Source: Kaistella carnis
GTDB lineage: Bacteria > Bacteroidota > Bacteroidia > Flavobacteriales > Weeksellaceae
Direction of reading: 5' to 3'
Assembly: GCF_003860585.1 (NCBI RefSeq)
Contig: NZ_CP034159.1
Span: 2,480,001 to 2,544,000, forward strand
DNA: 64,000 nucleotides
A model generated the notes under the pieces. It searched no databases and was not told the DNA's origin. It saw nothing but the letters and a program-made list of their open reading frames with translations. Positions 33,893 to 41,539 of the stretch are shown here, in pieces. The translations under genes and the position numbers were made by a program. Every line of letters starts with the position of its first letter. The first letter of the stretch is position 1.

Positions 33893-34387
33893 ATGAAAAA
33901 ATTAAGTGTATTATTTGCAGCCGTTATGATGTTTGCAACTGTAGGTGTCGCAAAAGCTCAAAAGGTTGCATCTATGGACTACGAAACTGTCTTAGCTGCA
34001 ATGCCAGAAACAAAGAAAATGACAACTGATCTAGATACCTTTAGCAAAACTAAAGGAGAAGAGTTACAAAAGCAAGCAGAGGCTTTCCAAAAAGAAGTTC
34101 AACAATACCAGGCAGAAGGTGCTAAATTAACTGAAGCGCAAAGAACCGCTAAAGAAAGTGAACTTCAGAAAAAACAGCAAAACTTACAGCAGCTTCAGAC
34201 TACAGCTCAAAATGACTTAGCTGCAAGAAGAGACGCTGCCGTGAAACCAATTATCGAAAAATTGAATAAAGCAGTTGATAAAGTTGCTAAAGCGAACGGT
34301 TATGAGTTTATTATTGACGCAAGTGCTTTAATCTACAAATCAGGTCCGGACGCAACTCCAGCAGTTAAAAAAGAATTAGGTCTTTAA
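33893..34387 (+). CDS. OmpH/Skp-family periplasmic chaperone (second of two)
   Basis: 164 residues, close to the classical Skp length. Signal peptide LSVLFAAVMMFATVGVAKAQ, head strand KVASMDYETVLAAMPETKK, two-helix arm with many Gln and Lys (KQQNLQQLQTTAQNDLAARR), and closing strand NGYEFIIDASALIYKSG. It sits 31 bases after its paralogue. The pair probably arose by tandem duplication, and both serve BamA. Confidence 0.9.
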   Translation: MKKLSVLFAAVMMFATVGVAKAQKVASMDYETVLAAMPETKKMTTDLDTFSKTKGEELQKQAEAFQKEVQQYQAEGAKLTEAQRTAKESELQKKQQNLQQLQTTAQNDLAARRDAAVKPIIEKLNKAVDKVAKANGYEFIIDASALIYKSGPDATPAVKKELGL

Positions 34388-34406
34388 GAGATCGTTTTTA
34401 TATCAT

Positions 34407-34437
34407 AAACCATCCTGTCTTGCGGGATGGTTTTTTT
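34407..34437 (+). terminator. Terminator of the bamA-ompH operon
   Basis: Stem AAACCATCC / GGATGGTTT followed by seven T, 20 bases after the second ompH stop. The T run merges into the next promoter's -7 box. Confidence 0.85.
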
Positions 34438-34444
34438 AATTTTG
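34437..34444 (+). promoter_or_regulatory. -7 box TAATTTTG giving a leaderless transcript
   Basis: TAATTTTG ends only four bases before the ATG at 34449. With a start site about 5-7 bases past the box, transcription begins on or next to the start codon. Confidence 0.6.
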
Positions 34445-34448
34445 TACC

Positions 34449-34940
34449 ATGCAAAAAGAAATTTCAAGTGTAGCCAGGATCCGTTTTAGTGATTGCGATC
34501 CAATTGGTCATCTCAATAATGTAAAATATCTGGAATATATGCTGAATGCCCGTGAAGATCATGTGGAAGAAGGCTACGGATTCACCTACGAAGAATATAC
34601 CAGAAAAACAGGTTGTACCTGGATCACCATTCAAAACGAAATTGCGTATTTAAAAGAAGTTCGTTACAATGCCAAAGTGATCATCTCAAGTAAGACCATA
34701 GAGGTGGGCGACCGTCTTTCAAAAGTTGAGATTTTGATGAAAAGTGAAGATGGCAAAACTATTCACAGTATTCTATGGCTTTCTGTGATCTATTTCAATA
34801 TGAAAACGCGCAGGTCAGAAAATCATCCTGAAGATACAAAGGAACTATTTAAAAGATTTCTTGTTGATTTAGAAGAAAAAGATTTCAAAAGCCGAGTCGC
34901 TTATTTTAGAAAACAAAATAAAAAAGCAGATCATTCATGA
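34449..34940 (+). CDS. Acyl-CoA/acyl-ACP thioesterase (4HBT hot-dog fold)
   Basis: 163 residues. The hot-dog fold opens RIRFSDCDPIGHLNNVKYLEYM, where the Asp and the GHLNNxxY segment form the 4HBT active site. WITIQNEIAYLKEVRYNAKV and HSILWLSVIYFNMKTRR supply the sheet. It probably hydrolyses an acyl-CoA or acyl-ACP thioester; the chain is unknown. The last four bases overlap the next gene (ATGA), a coupled pair. Confidence 0.8.
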   Translation: MQKEISSVARIRFSDCDPIGHLNNVKYLEYMLNAREDHVEEGYGFTYEEYTRKTGCTWITIQNEIAYLKEVRYNAKVIISSKTIEVGDRLSKVEILMKSEDGKTIHSILWLSVIYFNMKTRRSENHPEDTKELFKRFLVDLEEKDFKSRVAYFRKQNKKADHS

Positions 34941-35803
34941 AAAAAATATTAGTAATTGGAGGCAACGGTCAACTGGGAAATTGTTTCCGAAAAATCGCAC
35001 CGGATTTTAGTAACTGGTTTGAATTCAATTTCACTTCTTCTGAAGATCTAGACGTCACGGATCGCAGTGCTGTAATTGCTTTCATCGCAGATTATGAACC
35101 CCACTTTTGTATAAATGCATCTGCTTATACTGCTGTAGATTTGGCAGAAAAAGAAGAAGAAAAAGCCTTTGCGGTAAATGCGGATGGCGTGGCTCATATC
35201 GCAGAAGCCTGTGCGGAAATGAAAACTGTTTTAATTCATGTTTCAACCGACTATGTTTTTGATGGAGAAAGCAATATTTCCTATTCTGAAGATAATTTCA
35301 CGAACCCACAAGGCGTTTACGGAAGTTCAAAATTAAAAGGAGAAGAGCTCGCATTGGATTTGAATCCGCGAACAATTGTTATACGCACCTCTTGGCTGTA
35401 TTCTGAGTTCAATAAAAATTTTGTGAAAACGATGCTGCATCTTTTTAGTAGTAAAGAAGAGCTGGGAATCGTAGCTGATCAGTTTGGGCAACCTACCAAT
35501 GCCAATGACCTGGCAGCAGCAGTGATGAAAATAATTGAGAGCAAAAACAAAACATACGGTGTCTTTCACTTTTCAAATTATCCCGAAACAAACTGGTTTG
35601 AATTTGCAACCAAAATCGCAGCCTTTTCAAATTCCAAAATTAAGTTGAAAGCCATCACTACAGCAGAATTTCCAACACCCGCAAAACGTCCGAAACGAAG
35701 TACCATGGCGCTTGACAAAATCGAAAGCGTGTATGGAATTGAACCCGAACACTGGGAGAATTCTCTTCAAGATTGTATCGAAATTTTAGAAAATACGCCT
35801 TAA
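34937..35803 (+). CDS. rfbD: dTDP-4-dehydrorhamnose reductase-like SDR protein
   Basis: 288 residues. The NAD(P) site is ILVIGGNGQLGNCF near the N-terminus. The SDR catalytic Tyr/Lys are in GVYGSSKLKGEE, with Thr/Asp support in HVSTDYVFDG. CINASAYTAVDLAEKEEEKA and RTSWLYSEFNKNFVKTML are typical RmlD segments. RmlD makes dTDP-L-rhamnose in the last step of the Rml pathway. The other rml genes are not beside it, though a sugar nucleotidyltransferase lies at 51.7 kb. Confidence 0.88.
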   Translation: MKKILVIGGNGQLGNCFRKIAPDFSNWFEFNFTSSEDLDVTDRSAVIAFIADYEPHFCINASAYTAVDLAEKEEEKAFAVNADGVAHIAEACAEMKTVLIHVSTDYVFDGESNISYSEDNFTNPQGVYGSSKLKGEELALDLNPRTIVIRTSWLYSEFNKNFVKTMLHLFSSKEELGIVADQFGQPTNANDLAAAVMKIIESKNKTYGVFHFSNYPETNWFEFATKIAAFSNSKIKLKAITTAEFPTPAKRPKRSTMALDKIESVYGIEPEHWENSLQDCIEILENTP

Positions 35804-36480
35804 TGAAAAAAGCTCTTTTTTTATATCTCTTTTTTTTGACCACGACGATATTTGCACAAAATATTGTATTAAATAAAGTGGTGAAAACACACCCGAACAC
35901 GGACAAGTTTTTTTATAGAATTAATCCCGAAAATACGTCAGCAGAATATTTGGGGGAAATAGAAATCCAGGGATTTTCTGATGATGATGCTAAAGTCTTC
36001 GGTATGATTTATAAAAAAGCCAAGGAAGTAGGAGCCAACGCTTTTGCTTTTAAACCCTTTGAATTGGTGGACGGAACATCTTCAGATTTCGATCCCATCA
36101 ATTACAAACTGAGTCTTTATTACGCCTCAGCTTCAGATTTTGAAAAAGAAGATAACGTTGCTTATTTCATTGCTTCTCCTTATAAAAAACAGACGATCTC
36201 TATAAATAAAGAAAAAATTCTCTTCGAGCCCAGAACATTTACCAAAATAACTCTGGAACCAGGGGAGATTTATACAGTTTCTACTCAAAAATTATTAGGA
36301 TCGACCATTAAAATTGGAGCGCAGGAAAATCAACCTGTTCAATATTTTCAACTCTCAGGGTTTGCGGTTAACACCAATTCCTACGGCAGTGCGGGTATTC
36401 ATTTAAAATCAGGCGATATAATGAAACTTGAGCAATCTTACGCACAGTTTCTAACAACCATTTACAAATATTTCAAATAA
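35803..36480 (+). CDS. Secreted protein of unknown function
   Basis: 225 residues starting MKKALFLYLFFLTTTIFAQN, a clear signal peptide, with its ATG overlapping the rfbD stop as TAATG. The mature part is beta-rich (YLGEIEIQGFSDDDAKVFGM, ITLEPGEIYTVSTQKLLG, YFQLSGFAVNTNSYGSAG). No lipobox or catalytic motif is seen. It is probably periplasmic or outer-membrane associated. The family is not recognised; tight coupling to rfbD suggests an envelope role. Confidence 0.75.
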   Translation: MKKALFLYLFFLTTTIFAQNIVLNKVVKTHPNTDKFFYRINPENTSAEYLGEIEIQGFSDDDAKVFGMIYKKAKEVGANAFAFKPFELVDGTSSDFDPINYKLSLYYASASDFEKEDNVAYFIASPYKKQTISINKEKILFEPRTFTKITLEPGEIYTVSTQKLLGSTIKIGAQENQPVQYFQLSGFAVNTNSYGSAGIHLKSGDIMKLEQSYAQFLTTIYKYFK

Positions 36481-36491
36481 AACCATAGAGC

Positions 36492-37211
36492 ATGAAAGTA
36501 GATATTTTAGCAATTGGAGCGCATCCTGACGATGTTGAGCTAGGATGTGGCGGAACTTTAGCCAAACTCATTTCAGAAGGAAAAAAAGTAGCCGTGGTCG
36601 ATCTTACCCAAGGTGAACTTGGCACACGCGGAACTAATGTTACCCGTGCGGAAGAAGCGGCAAATGCGGCGGCGATTCAAGGCTATGTTAATCGGGAGAA
36701 TTTGAAAATGAAAGATGGTTTTCTGGTGAATTCAGAAGAATATCAAATGCAAATTGTAAAGATGATCCGTAAGTACAAACCCGAAATAGTTTTTTCTAAT
36801 GCCATAGACGATCGTCACCCAGATCATGCAAAAGGATCCAAATTAGTTTCTGATGCGTGCTTCCTGTCAGGTTTGGTAAAAATTGAAACCGTGCTTGATG
36901 ATGAGCCACAGGAAGCTTGGCGCCCCAAGCAGATCTTCAATTATATCCAGTGGAAAAATATTACACCGGATTTTGTAGTTGATGTTTCAGATTTTATGGA
37001 GAAGAAAATCGAAGCGTGTCTGGCTTTTAAGACGCAGTTTTATGATCCGGAATCCGCAGAACCCATGACGCCGATTTCAAGCAAAGATTTTCTCGAAAGC
37101 CTTACTTACAGGGCTCAAGACCTTGGAAGATTATCCGGAGTTGATTTTGCGGAAGGTTTTACGTCAGAAAAGTTGCTTGCCTTTAAAAATTTCGACGGAA
37201 TAATTTTGTAG
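36492..37211 (+). CDS. bshB1: Bacillithiol biosynthesis deacetylase BshB1
   Basis: 239 residues, PIG-L/LmbE fold. The zinc site is IGAHPDDVELGCGGT (His12, Asp15) with a third His in DDRHPDHAKGS. TQGELGTRGT is characteristic of BshB1. It deacetylates GlcNAc-malate to GlcN-malate, the second step of bacillithiol synthesis. The first-step enzyme BshA is at 42.9-44.0 kb on the other strand. No BshC was recognised in the window. Confidence 0.93.
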   Translation: MKVDILAIGAHPDDVELGCGGTLAKLISEGKKVAVVDLTQGELGTRGTNVTRAEEAANAAAIQGYVNRENLKMKDGFLVNSEEYQMQIVKMIRKYKPEIVFSNAIDDRHPDHAKGSKLVSDACFLSGLVKIETVLDDEPQEAWRPKQIFNYIQWKNITPDFVVDVSDFMEKKIEACLAFKTQFYDPESAEPMTPISSKDFLESLTYRAQDLGRLSGVDFAEGFTSEKLLAFKNFDGIIL

Positions 37212-37234
37212 TATATCGAAAAACATTATATTTG
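37205..37234 (+). promoter_or_regulatory. tRNA-His promoter, TTTG-N18-TATATTTG
   Basis: TTTG at 37205-37208 overlaps the end of bshB1. TATATTTG lies at 37227-37234 with an 18-base spacer. The start would fall about 5 bases before the mature tRNA. Confidence 0.65.
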
Positions 37235-37246
37235 CAAACTCAAACG

Positions 37247-37320
37247 GTGATTGTAGCTCAGTTGGTTAGAGCGCCGGATTGTGGTTCCGGAGGTCGGGGG
37301 TTCGAGACCCCTCATTCACC
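37247..37320 (+). tRNA. tRNA-His (anticodon GTG)
   Basis: The cloverleaf reads directly: acceptor GTGATTG / CATTCAC, D stem GCTC / GAGC, anticodon stem CCGGA / TCCGG with loop TTGTGGT (anticodon at 37281-37283), and T stem GGGGG / CCCCT with TTCGAGA. The extra G at 37246 and discriminator C at 37320 give the G-1:C73 pair that marks tRNA-His. The acceptor has one T-T mismatch (37251 against 37315). CCA is not encoded. Confidence 0.95.
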
Positions 37321-37326
37321 CACGTT

Positions 37327-37357
37327 AAAACGCATTGAAAATCAATGCGTTTTTTCT
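37327..37357 (+). terminator. Terminator after tRNA-His
   Basis: A 12-bp perfect stem (AAAACGCATTGA / TCAATGCGTTTT) with a 3-base loop and a T run, seven bases beyond the tRNA. Confidence 0.88.
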
Positions 37358-37404
37358 TTTTAGATGATTATATTGGTGAAATTCCGGCTTGTTTAAAGCC
37401 AAAA

Positions 37405-37428
37405 AAAGCATTCAATTTTGAATGCTTT
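37405..37428 (-). terminator. Terminator of the PUR-like gene
   Basis: An 11-bp perfect stem (AAAGCATTCAA / TTGAATGCTTT) with a 2-base loop lies 20 bases beyond the minus-strand stop at 37449. T-rich flanks on both sides would also let it act on the plus strand. Confidence 0.75.
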
Positions 37429-37448
37429 CTTTTTTATTTCGAATTTTT

Positions 37449-37784
37449 TTAAACTTCTTCGTCAGATTCGATTGTAAATGATTTGGATTTAAAGTCTTTA
37501 TCATGTCTTTCAGAAATTACATCTTCACCTTTTTGACTGATAATAAAATCAGTAGACTCCTTAAACATATCTTGGAAACTTTTGAAATCCTCTTTGTAAA
37601 GGTAAATTTTGTGCTTCTCAAAAGATGCTTCTCCATTCTCGCCGAAGTTCTTTTTGCTTTCTGTAATGGTAAGATAGTAATCTCCCGCTTTTGTCTCCCG
37701 CACATCAAAGAAATACGTTCTCCTTCCTGCCTTCAAAACCTTTGTGAATATTTCGTTTTCGTGGCGTTCCTTATAATCACTCAT
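37449..37784 (-). CDS. PUR-alpha-like single-stranded nucleic-acid-binding protein (DUF3276)
   Basis: 111 residues. The PUR repeat pattern is clear: EIFTKVLKAGRRTYFFDVRE, DYYLTITESKK and KHKIYLYKEDFKSFQDMF. Bacteroidota and spirochaete proteins of this family form dimers that bind single-stranded DNA or RNA. The tail is acidic (FTIESDEEV). It lies alone between terminators. The specific targets are unknown. Confidence 0.88.
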   Translation of the reverse strand: MSDYKERHENEIFTKVLKAGRRTYFFDVRETKAGDYYLTITESKKNFGENGEASFEKHKIYLYKEDFKSFQDMFKESTDFIISQKGEDVISERHDKDFKSKSFTIESDEEV

Positions 37785-37897
37785 TTTAGCTATTTTTTGA
37801 AATCTTGTTTAACAAATATAAAAGATTTCTTTTAATTGCAAAATATATTTTTAATAAATTAACACAAAATATGTTTTATGTTTAAGGATTCTGCATA

Positions 37898-39559
37898 TTA
37901 ATTTTCATAACTGTTTTCTATTGGCGTGAGATTCAGTATTTTATCGGCTCTTTTTGCACTGCTTTCACGATGAGTAATGATGATAGAGGTACAGTTTTGA
38001 ATTTCATTCTCAATATTTTGTAGAATATTTTCTTCCGTTTCTGTATCCAAAGCGGAAAGTGAATCATCAAAAATTAAAATGCTGGGCTTTTTTATCAATG
38101 CCCGAGCAATACATATCCTTTGTTTCTGCCCACCCGAAAGCATTACACCGCGCTCTCCAACCATGGTTTTATACTGATCTTTAAACTCCACGATGTTTTT
38201 ATGAACATCAGCCTTTTTAGCATAATTCACAACCATCTCGTGGGAAGGATGATCGATCGCAAAACCGATGTTGTTTTCTATTGTATCTGAAAAAAGAAAG
38301 CTTTCCTGCGGAATGTACCCAATGAAATTACGGTAGTTGTATAAATTATGGTCTTTTAAATTTTTTCCGTCAATAAGTATTTCGCCTTCCGTAGGATCAA
38401 TTAAGCGGCAGAGTAGAAGAGCAATAGTAGATTTGCCACTTCCTGTTTTCCCCATGATCGCCAGTGATTTTCCGGCGCCAATTTTAAAACTTAGATTATT
38501 AAGCGCTTTAATCCCGGTATTTGGGTAAACGTAGGACACATTTCTAAATTCAATATCTCCTTTTATCGGATAAACCTCATTATTTGTATTAATGATATCG
38601 GTTTTCATATCCAGAAATTCATTGATTCTCGCCATGGACGCCTCTGCTCTTTGATTAATCGATGTCACCCAGCCGACCATGGAAAAAGGAAATATTAAAA
38701 TATTAATGTACAGAAAGAAATCAGCGATTTTACCCACAGATAATTCATCGGCCATATATTTTTGACCCCCAATTAATAAGATAACTACATTTAAAAGGCC
38801 AATAACAAAAAGAATGATGGTAAAGAAATAGGCTTCAGTTTTGGCAAGATCCAGGGTTTTATCTTGATAGTCTTTTACTTTTATACCGTAATTTTTTTCA
38901 ATATACTTTTCTTTAGCAAAGAATTTTACCACCCGAATTCCGGAGAAACTGTCCTGTACAAAAGTCGAAATCGCAGACTGGCTTTTCTGCATGACTTTCG
39001 ACTTTTTATTGATGATAGAACTTACTTTGTAAATTACAAAAGAGAGTATAGGCAAAGGCAGTAACGCCCACAAGGTCATCGCAACATTCGTATTCAGCAT
39101 ATAAATACTCGTGATGATGAGTAAGATAACGAGATTGGCGATGTACATCACGCCTGGACCTAAATACATGCGAACTGCTACAACATCTTCACTTAACCGG
39201 TTCATCAAGTCACCAATCGTTGTTTTCTTAAAATCGGTCAGCGATAATTCCTGGTAATGATTGTAGATCTTATTTTTTAGTTCATATTCAATTTTTCGGG
39301 AAGCCACAATAATGGTTTGTCTCATCATGAAAGTGAAAAAACCAGTTAATAGAGAGGATCCTACTATTATTCCTACATAAATTAAAACCTGTTTGTTAAA
39401 GCCTAAGTTATTGGTCTTCGCAATTTGATCGATTGATTTCCCAACAAACTGAACCTTGAATATATTGAAGAAATTACTGGCAATAATAAAGAAAAAGCCA
39501 TAAAACAAAAGCTTTTTATGTTTCCAGAAATAAGGGTTGAGGGTTTTAAGTGCGTTCAT
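37898..39559 (-). CDS. ABC exporter, fused permease and ATPase
   Basis: 553 residues from MNALKTLNPYFWKHKK; an ATG at 39595 with a purine-rich AGGAGAA before it would add 12 residues. Six membrane helices occupy about residues 15-300, with the coupling segment FFAKEKYIEKNYG. The ATPase has Walker A GKTGSGKST, Q loop YIPQESFLFSDTIENNIG, signature LSGGQKQR and Walker B ILIFDDSLSALD. The architecture is that of MsbA/MdlB-type homodimeric exporters. The substrate cannot be read; lipid or drug export is common for the class. Confidence 0.88.
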   Translation of the reverse strand: MNALKTLNPYFWKHKKLLFYGFFFIIASNFFNIFKVQFVGKSIDQIAKTNNLGFNKQVLIYVGIIVGSSLLTGFFTFMMRQTIIVASRKIEYELKNKIYNHYQELSLTDFKKTTIGDLMNRLSEDVVAVRMYLGPGVMYIANLVILLIITSIYMLNTNVAMTLWALLPLPILSFVIYKVSSIINKKSKVMQKSQSAISTFVQDSFSGIRVVKFFAKEKYIEKNYGIKVKDYQDKTLDLAKTEAYFFTIILFVIGLLNVVILLIGGQKYMADELSVGKIADFFLYINILIFPFSMVGWVTSINQRAEASMARINEFLDMKTDIINTNNEVYPIKGDIEFRNVSYVYPNTGIKALNNLSFKIGAGKSLAIMGKTGSGKSTIALLLCRLIDPTEGEILIDGKNLKDHNLYNYRNFIGYIPQESFLFSDTIENNIGFAIDHPSHEMVVNYAKKADVHKNIVEFKDQYKTMVGERGVMLSGGQKQRICIARALIKKPSILIFDDSLSALDTETEENILQNIENEIQNCTSIIITHRESSAKRADKILNLTPIENSYEN

Positions 39560-39605
39560 AAATTTACATTCGGTCGTGGTCAATCTTCTTGCCATTTCTC
39601 CTTTG

Positions 39606-39613
39606 CAAAAGTA
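39606..39613 (-). promoter_or_regulatory. -7 box TACTTTTG of the ABC exporter gene
   Basis: Minus-strand TACTTTTG is followed by a start site near 39600, so either candidate ATG (39595 or 39559) can be used. Confidence 0.55.
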
Positions 39614-39732
39614 AGAAATTGAAAATAGATATCGGTTGTTTAGAAGATCTTCAACTGGTAGAGTTTACACGAAAATTACAGAATCTTTTAGATAACCTGC
39701 TTTTTTCCAAAGCCACATCCCGACAATTTTAT

Positions 39733-39740
39733 TATCTTTG
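39733..39740 (+). promoter_or_regulatory. -7 box TATCTTTG of nusB
   Basis: TATCTTTG lies 22 bases before the nusB ATG. It would serve nusB, the DUF1573 gene and yajC, which are closely packed. Confidence 0.5.
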
Positions 39741-39762
39741 CACCCAATAAAAGCTCTTTGAA

Positions 39763-40668
39763 ATGTTAGGAAGAAGACAAATTCGTGAAAAGGTCGTAGA
39801 ATCATTATATTCTTACCATCAGAATCCCATTAAATTCGATGTTCTTGAGAAAAATATGTTCTCAGAAATTGATAAGATTTATCATCTGTACATTTATCAG
39901 CTTAACTTTTTAGTCGCACTAAAAGACCTGGCAGAAAGACAGATCGAAATTGGAAAGAATAAATATATTCAAACCGATTTAACCATCAATCCCAATCAAA
40001 AATTTATAAACAATCAAGTTCTGATCAAATTAGAAGAAAATGACGAACGTCTTTCTTTTACTTCGAAACATCAGGAATTGAAGTGGGATATTTATGATGA
40101 ATTATTGGTAAAAACTTTTCAGAGAATATCGGCAGGAAAAAGATATCAGGATTTTATGCAGGAAGAGGGACACTCTTTTGAAGCAGATCAAAAATTCATC
40201 GGCAAACTTTTTTTAAGATATATCGCTGAGAATGAAGATTTTCACGAGCATCTGGAAGAAAAGGAAATGAGTTGGGCCGATGATTTCCACATCTCTAATT
40301 CTATGATTCAGAAAACCATTGGATTCTTTAAAGAAAATGAGCCGAGCCACACTTTAATTAAAATGATTAAAGACGAGGATGACCGCGACTTTGCCCGTAA
40401 ACTTTTGAAAGAAACCCTAAATCACTGGGAAGAAAACGAAAAGAAACTGGAAGCAAGATTGGAAAACTGGGATCTGGACCGTATTTCTTTACTCGATAAA
40501 ATCATTATCATTTCCGCCATTACAGAACTGGATTATTTCCCTTTAACACCGGGTCGAGTCATCATTAATGAATATATTGAGATTTCAAAAGTCTTTTCCA
40601 GCGATCGTTCCAACATTTTCATCAATGGGATTTTAGATAAATATACCAAAGATTTAAACAGAAGTTAA
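39763..40668 (+). CDS. nusB: Transcription antitermination factor NusB, long Bacteroidota form
   Basis: 301 residues, about twice the enteric NusB. It begins MLGRRQIREKVVESLYSYHQ, the NusB RNA-binding start. The canonical end, LLDKIIIISAITELDYFP and RVIINEYIEISKVFSSDRSN with INGILDKY, lies at residues 240-298. The middle is a charged helical insert found in Bacteroidota NusB. NusB with NusE binds boxA RNA in rRNA antitermination. It is 1 base from the DUF1573 lipoprotein. Confidence 0.9.
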   Translation: MLGRRQIREKVVESLYSYHQNPIKFDVLEKNMFSEIDKIYHLYIYQLNFLVALKDLAERQIEIGKNKYIQTDLTINPNQKFINNQVLIKLEENDERLSFTSKHQELKWDIYDELLVKTFQRISAGKRYQDFMQEEGHSFEADQKFIGKLFLRYIAENEDFHEHLEEKEMSWADDFHISNSMIQKTIGFFKENEPSHTLIKMIKDEDDRDFARKLLKETLNHWEENEKKLEARLENWDLDRISLLDKIIIISAITELDYFPLTPGRVIINEYIEISKVFSSDRSNIFINGILDKYTKDLNRS

Positions 40669-40669
40669 T

Positions 40670-41155
40670 ATGAAAAATTTTATTAAAATAGTTCCGCTTG
40701 TAGCGGCAATGGCTTTAGTAAGCTGTAAAAAAGATCAAACTGCTGATCAGTTAATTGTACAGGAAGAAACTGCACTTACTCCACCACAATCGGTAGAGGA
40801 TGCTCAGGCAGAAATGGTGCAGGCAGCACAATCGAAACCCTTAACGAACATCGCTCTTTCAGAAGCGCAGTTTGATTTCGGCAAAATCAAAAAAGGAGAT
40901 CAGAAAGAGCACGTATATGAAGTGACAAATACAGGAGAAAATCCTTTAATCATTTCTCAGGTAAAACCTGGGTGTGGCTGTACCGTTCCCGATTATACAA
41001 AAGATCCAATTCTGCCGGGACAAAAAGGGAAAATTACTTTGAAATTTGATTCTTCTAATTTTGATGGATTAGTGAACAAACAGGCAGAAGTTTATGCCAA
41101 CGTAGAAAAAGCACCTATTGTGATTTCTTTTTCTGCCGATATTCAACCTAAATAA
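40670..41155 (+). CDS. DUF1573 lipoprotein
   Basis: 161 residues. The lipobox is VAAMALVSC, with Cys18 predicted as the lipidated residue. A linker rich in Gln/Glu/Thr leads to the DUF1573 domain (Ig-like): AQFDFGKIKKGDQKEHVYEV, NTGENPLIISQVKPGCGCTV and ILPGQKGKITLKFDS. The paired Cys in GCGC are family-conserved. It is anchored to a membrane and faces the periplasm; the function is unknown. Co-transcription with nusB and yajC is likely. Confidence 0.85.
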   Translation: MKNFIKIVPLVAAMALVSCKKDQTADQLIVQEETALTPPQSVEDAQAEMVQAAQSKPLTNIALSEAQFDFGKIKKGDQKEHVYEVTNTGENPLIISQVKPGCGCTVPDYTKDPILPGQKGKITLKFDSSNFDGLVNKQAEVYANVEKAPIVISFSADIQPK

Positions 41156-41164
41156 AAATTGATA

Positions 41165-41491
41165 ATGATAACAATATTTTTACAGGCAGCAGGTGGTGAA
41201 GGCTCTATGATGCCTACAATGATCATGATGGGACTAATGTTCGTTGGATTTTATTTCCTGATGATTCGTCCGCAGATGAAAAAATCTAAACAGGAAAAAA
41301 ACTTTCAGTCCGAATTAAAAGTGGGGAGCAGGATTGTAACCACTTCTGGAATGCACGGAAGAATTTCTCAAATTCAGGAAGATGGAGTAGTGATTGAAAC
41401 ACTTTCGGGGAAATTAAAGTTTGAAAAAGCTGCGATTTCAAGAGAATTTACGCAACAGCGTTTTCCGGACAATTCGACAGACACGAAATAA
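41165..41491 (+). CDS. yajC: Preprotein translocase subunit YajC
   Basis: 108 residues. A short N-terminus leads to one membrane helix (MGLMFVGFYFLMIRPQMK) with the family-defining FLMIRPQMKK border. The cytoplasmic YajC domain follows: LKVGSRIVTTSGMHGRISQI and VVIETLSGKLKFEKAAI. YajC accompanies SecDF at the Sec channel. The ATG at 41165 is preferred to TTG 41159. Confidence 0.92.
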   Translation: MITIFLQAAGGEGSMMPTMIMMGLMFVGFYFLMIRPQMKKSKQEKNFQSELKVGSRIVTTSGMHGRISQIQEDGVVIETLSGKLKFEKAAISREFTQQRFPDNSTDTK

Positions 41492-41510
41492 TAATTTCAA
41501 ATCGTTTATA

Positions 41511-41539
41511 AAGCAGCCTTCACAAAGGTTGCTTTTTTT
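41511..41539 (+). terminator. Terminator after yajC
   Basis: Stem AAGCAGCCTT / AAGGTTGCTT (one G-T pair) with a T run, located 19 bases after yajC and touching the stop of the convergent DUF2851 gene. Confidence 0.78.
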
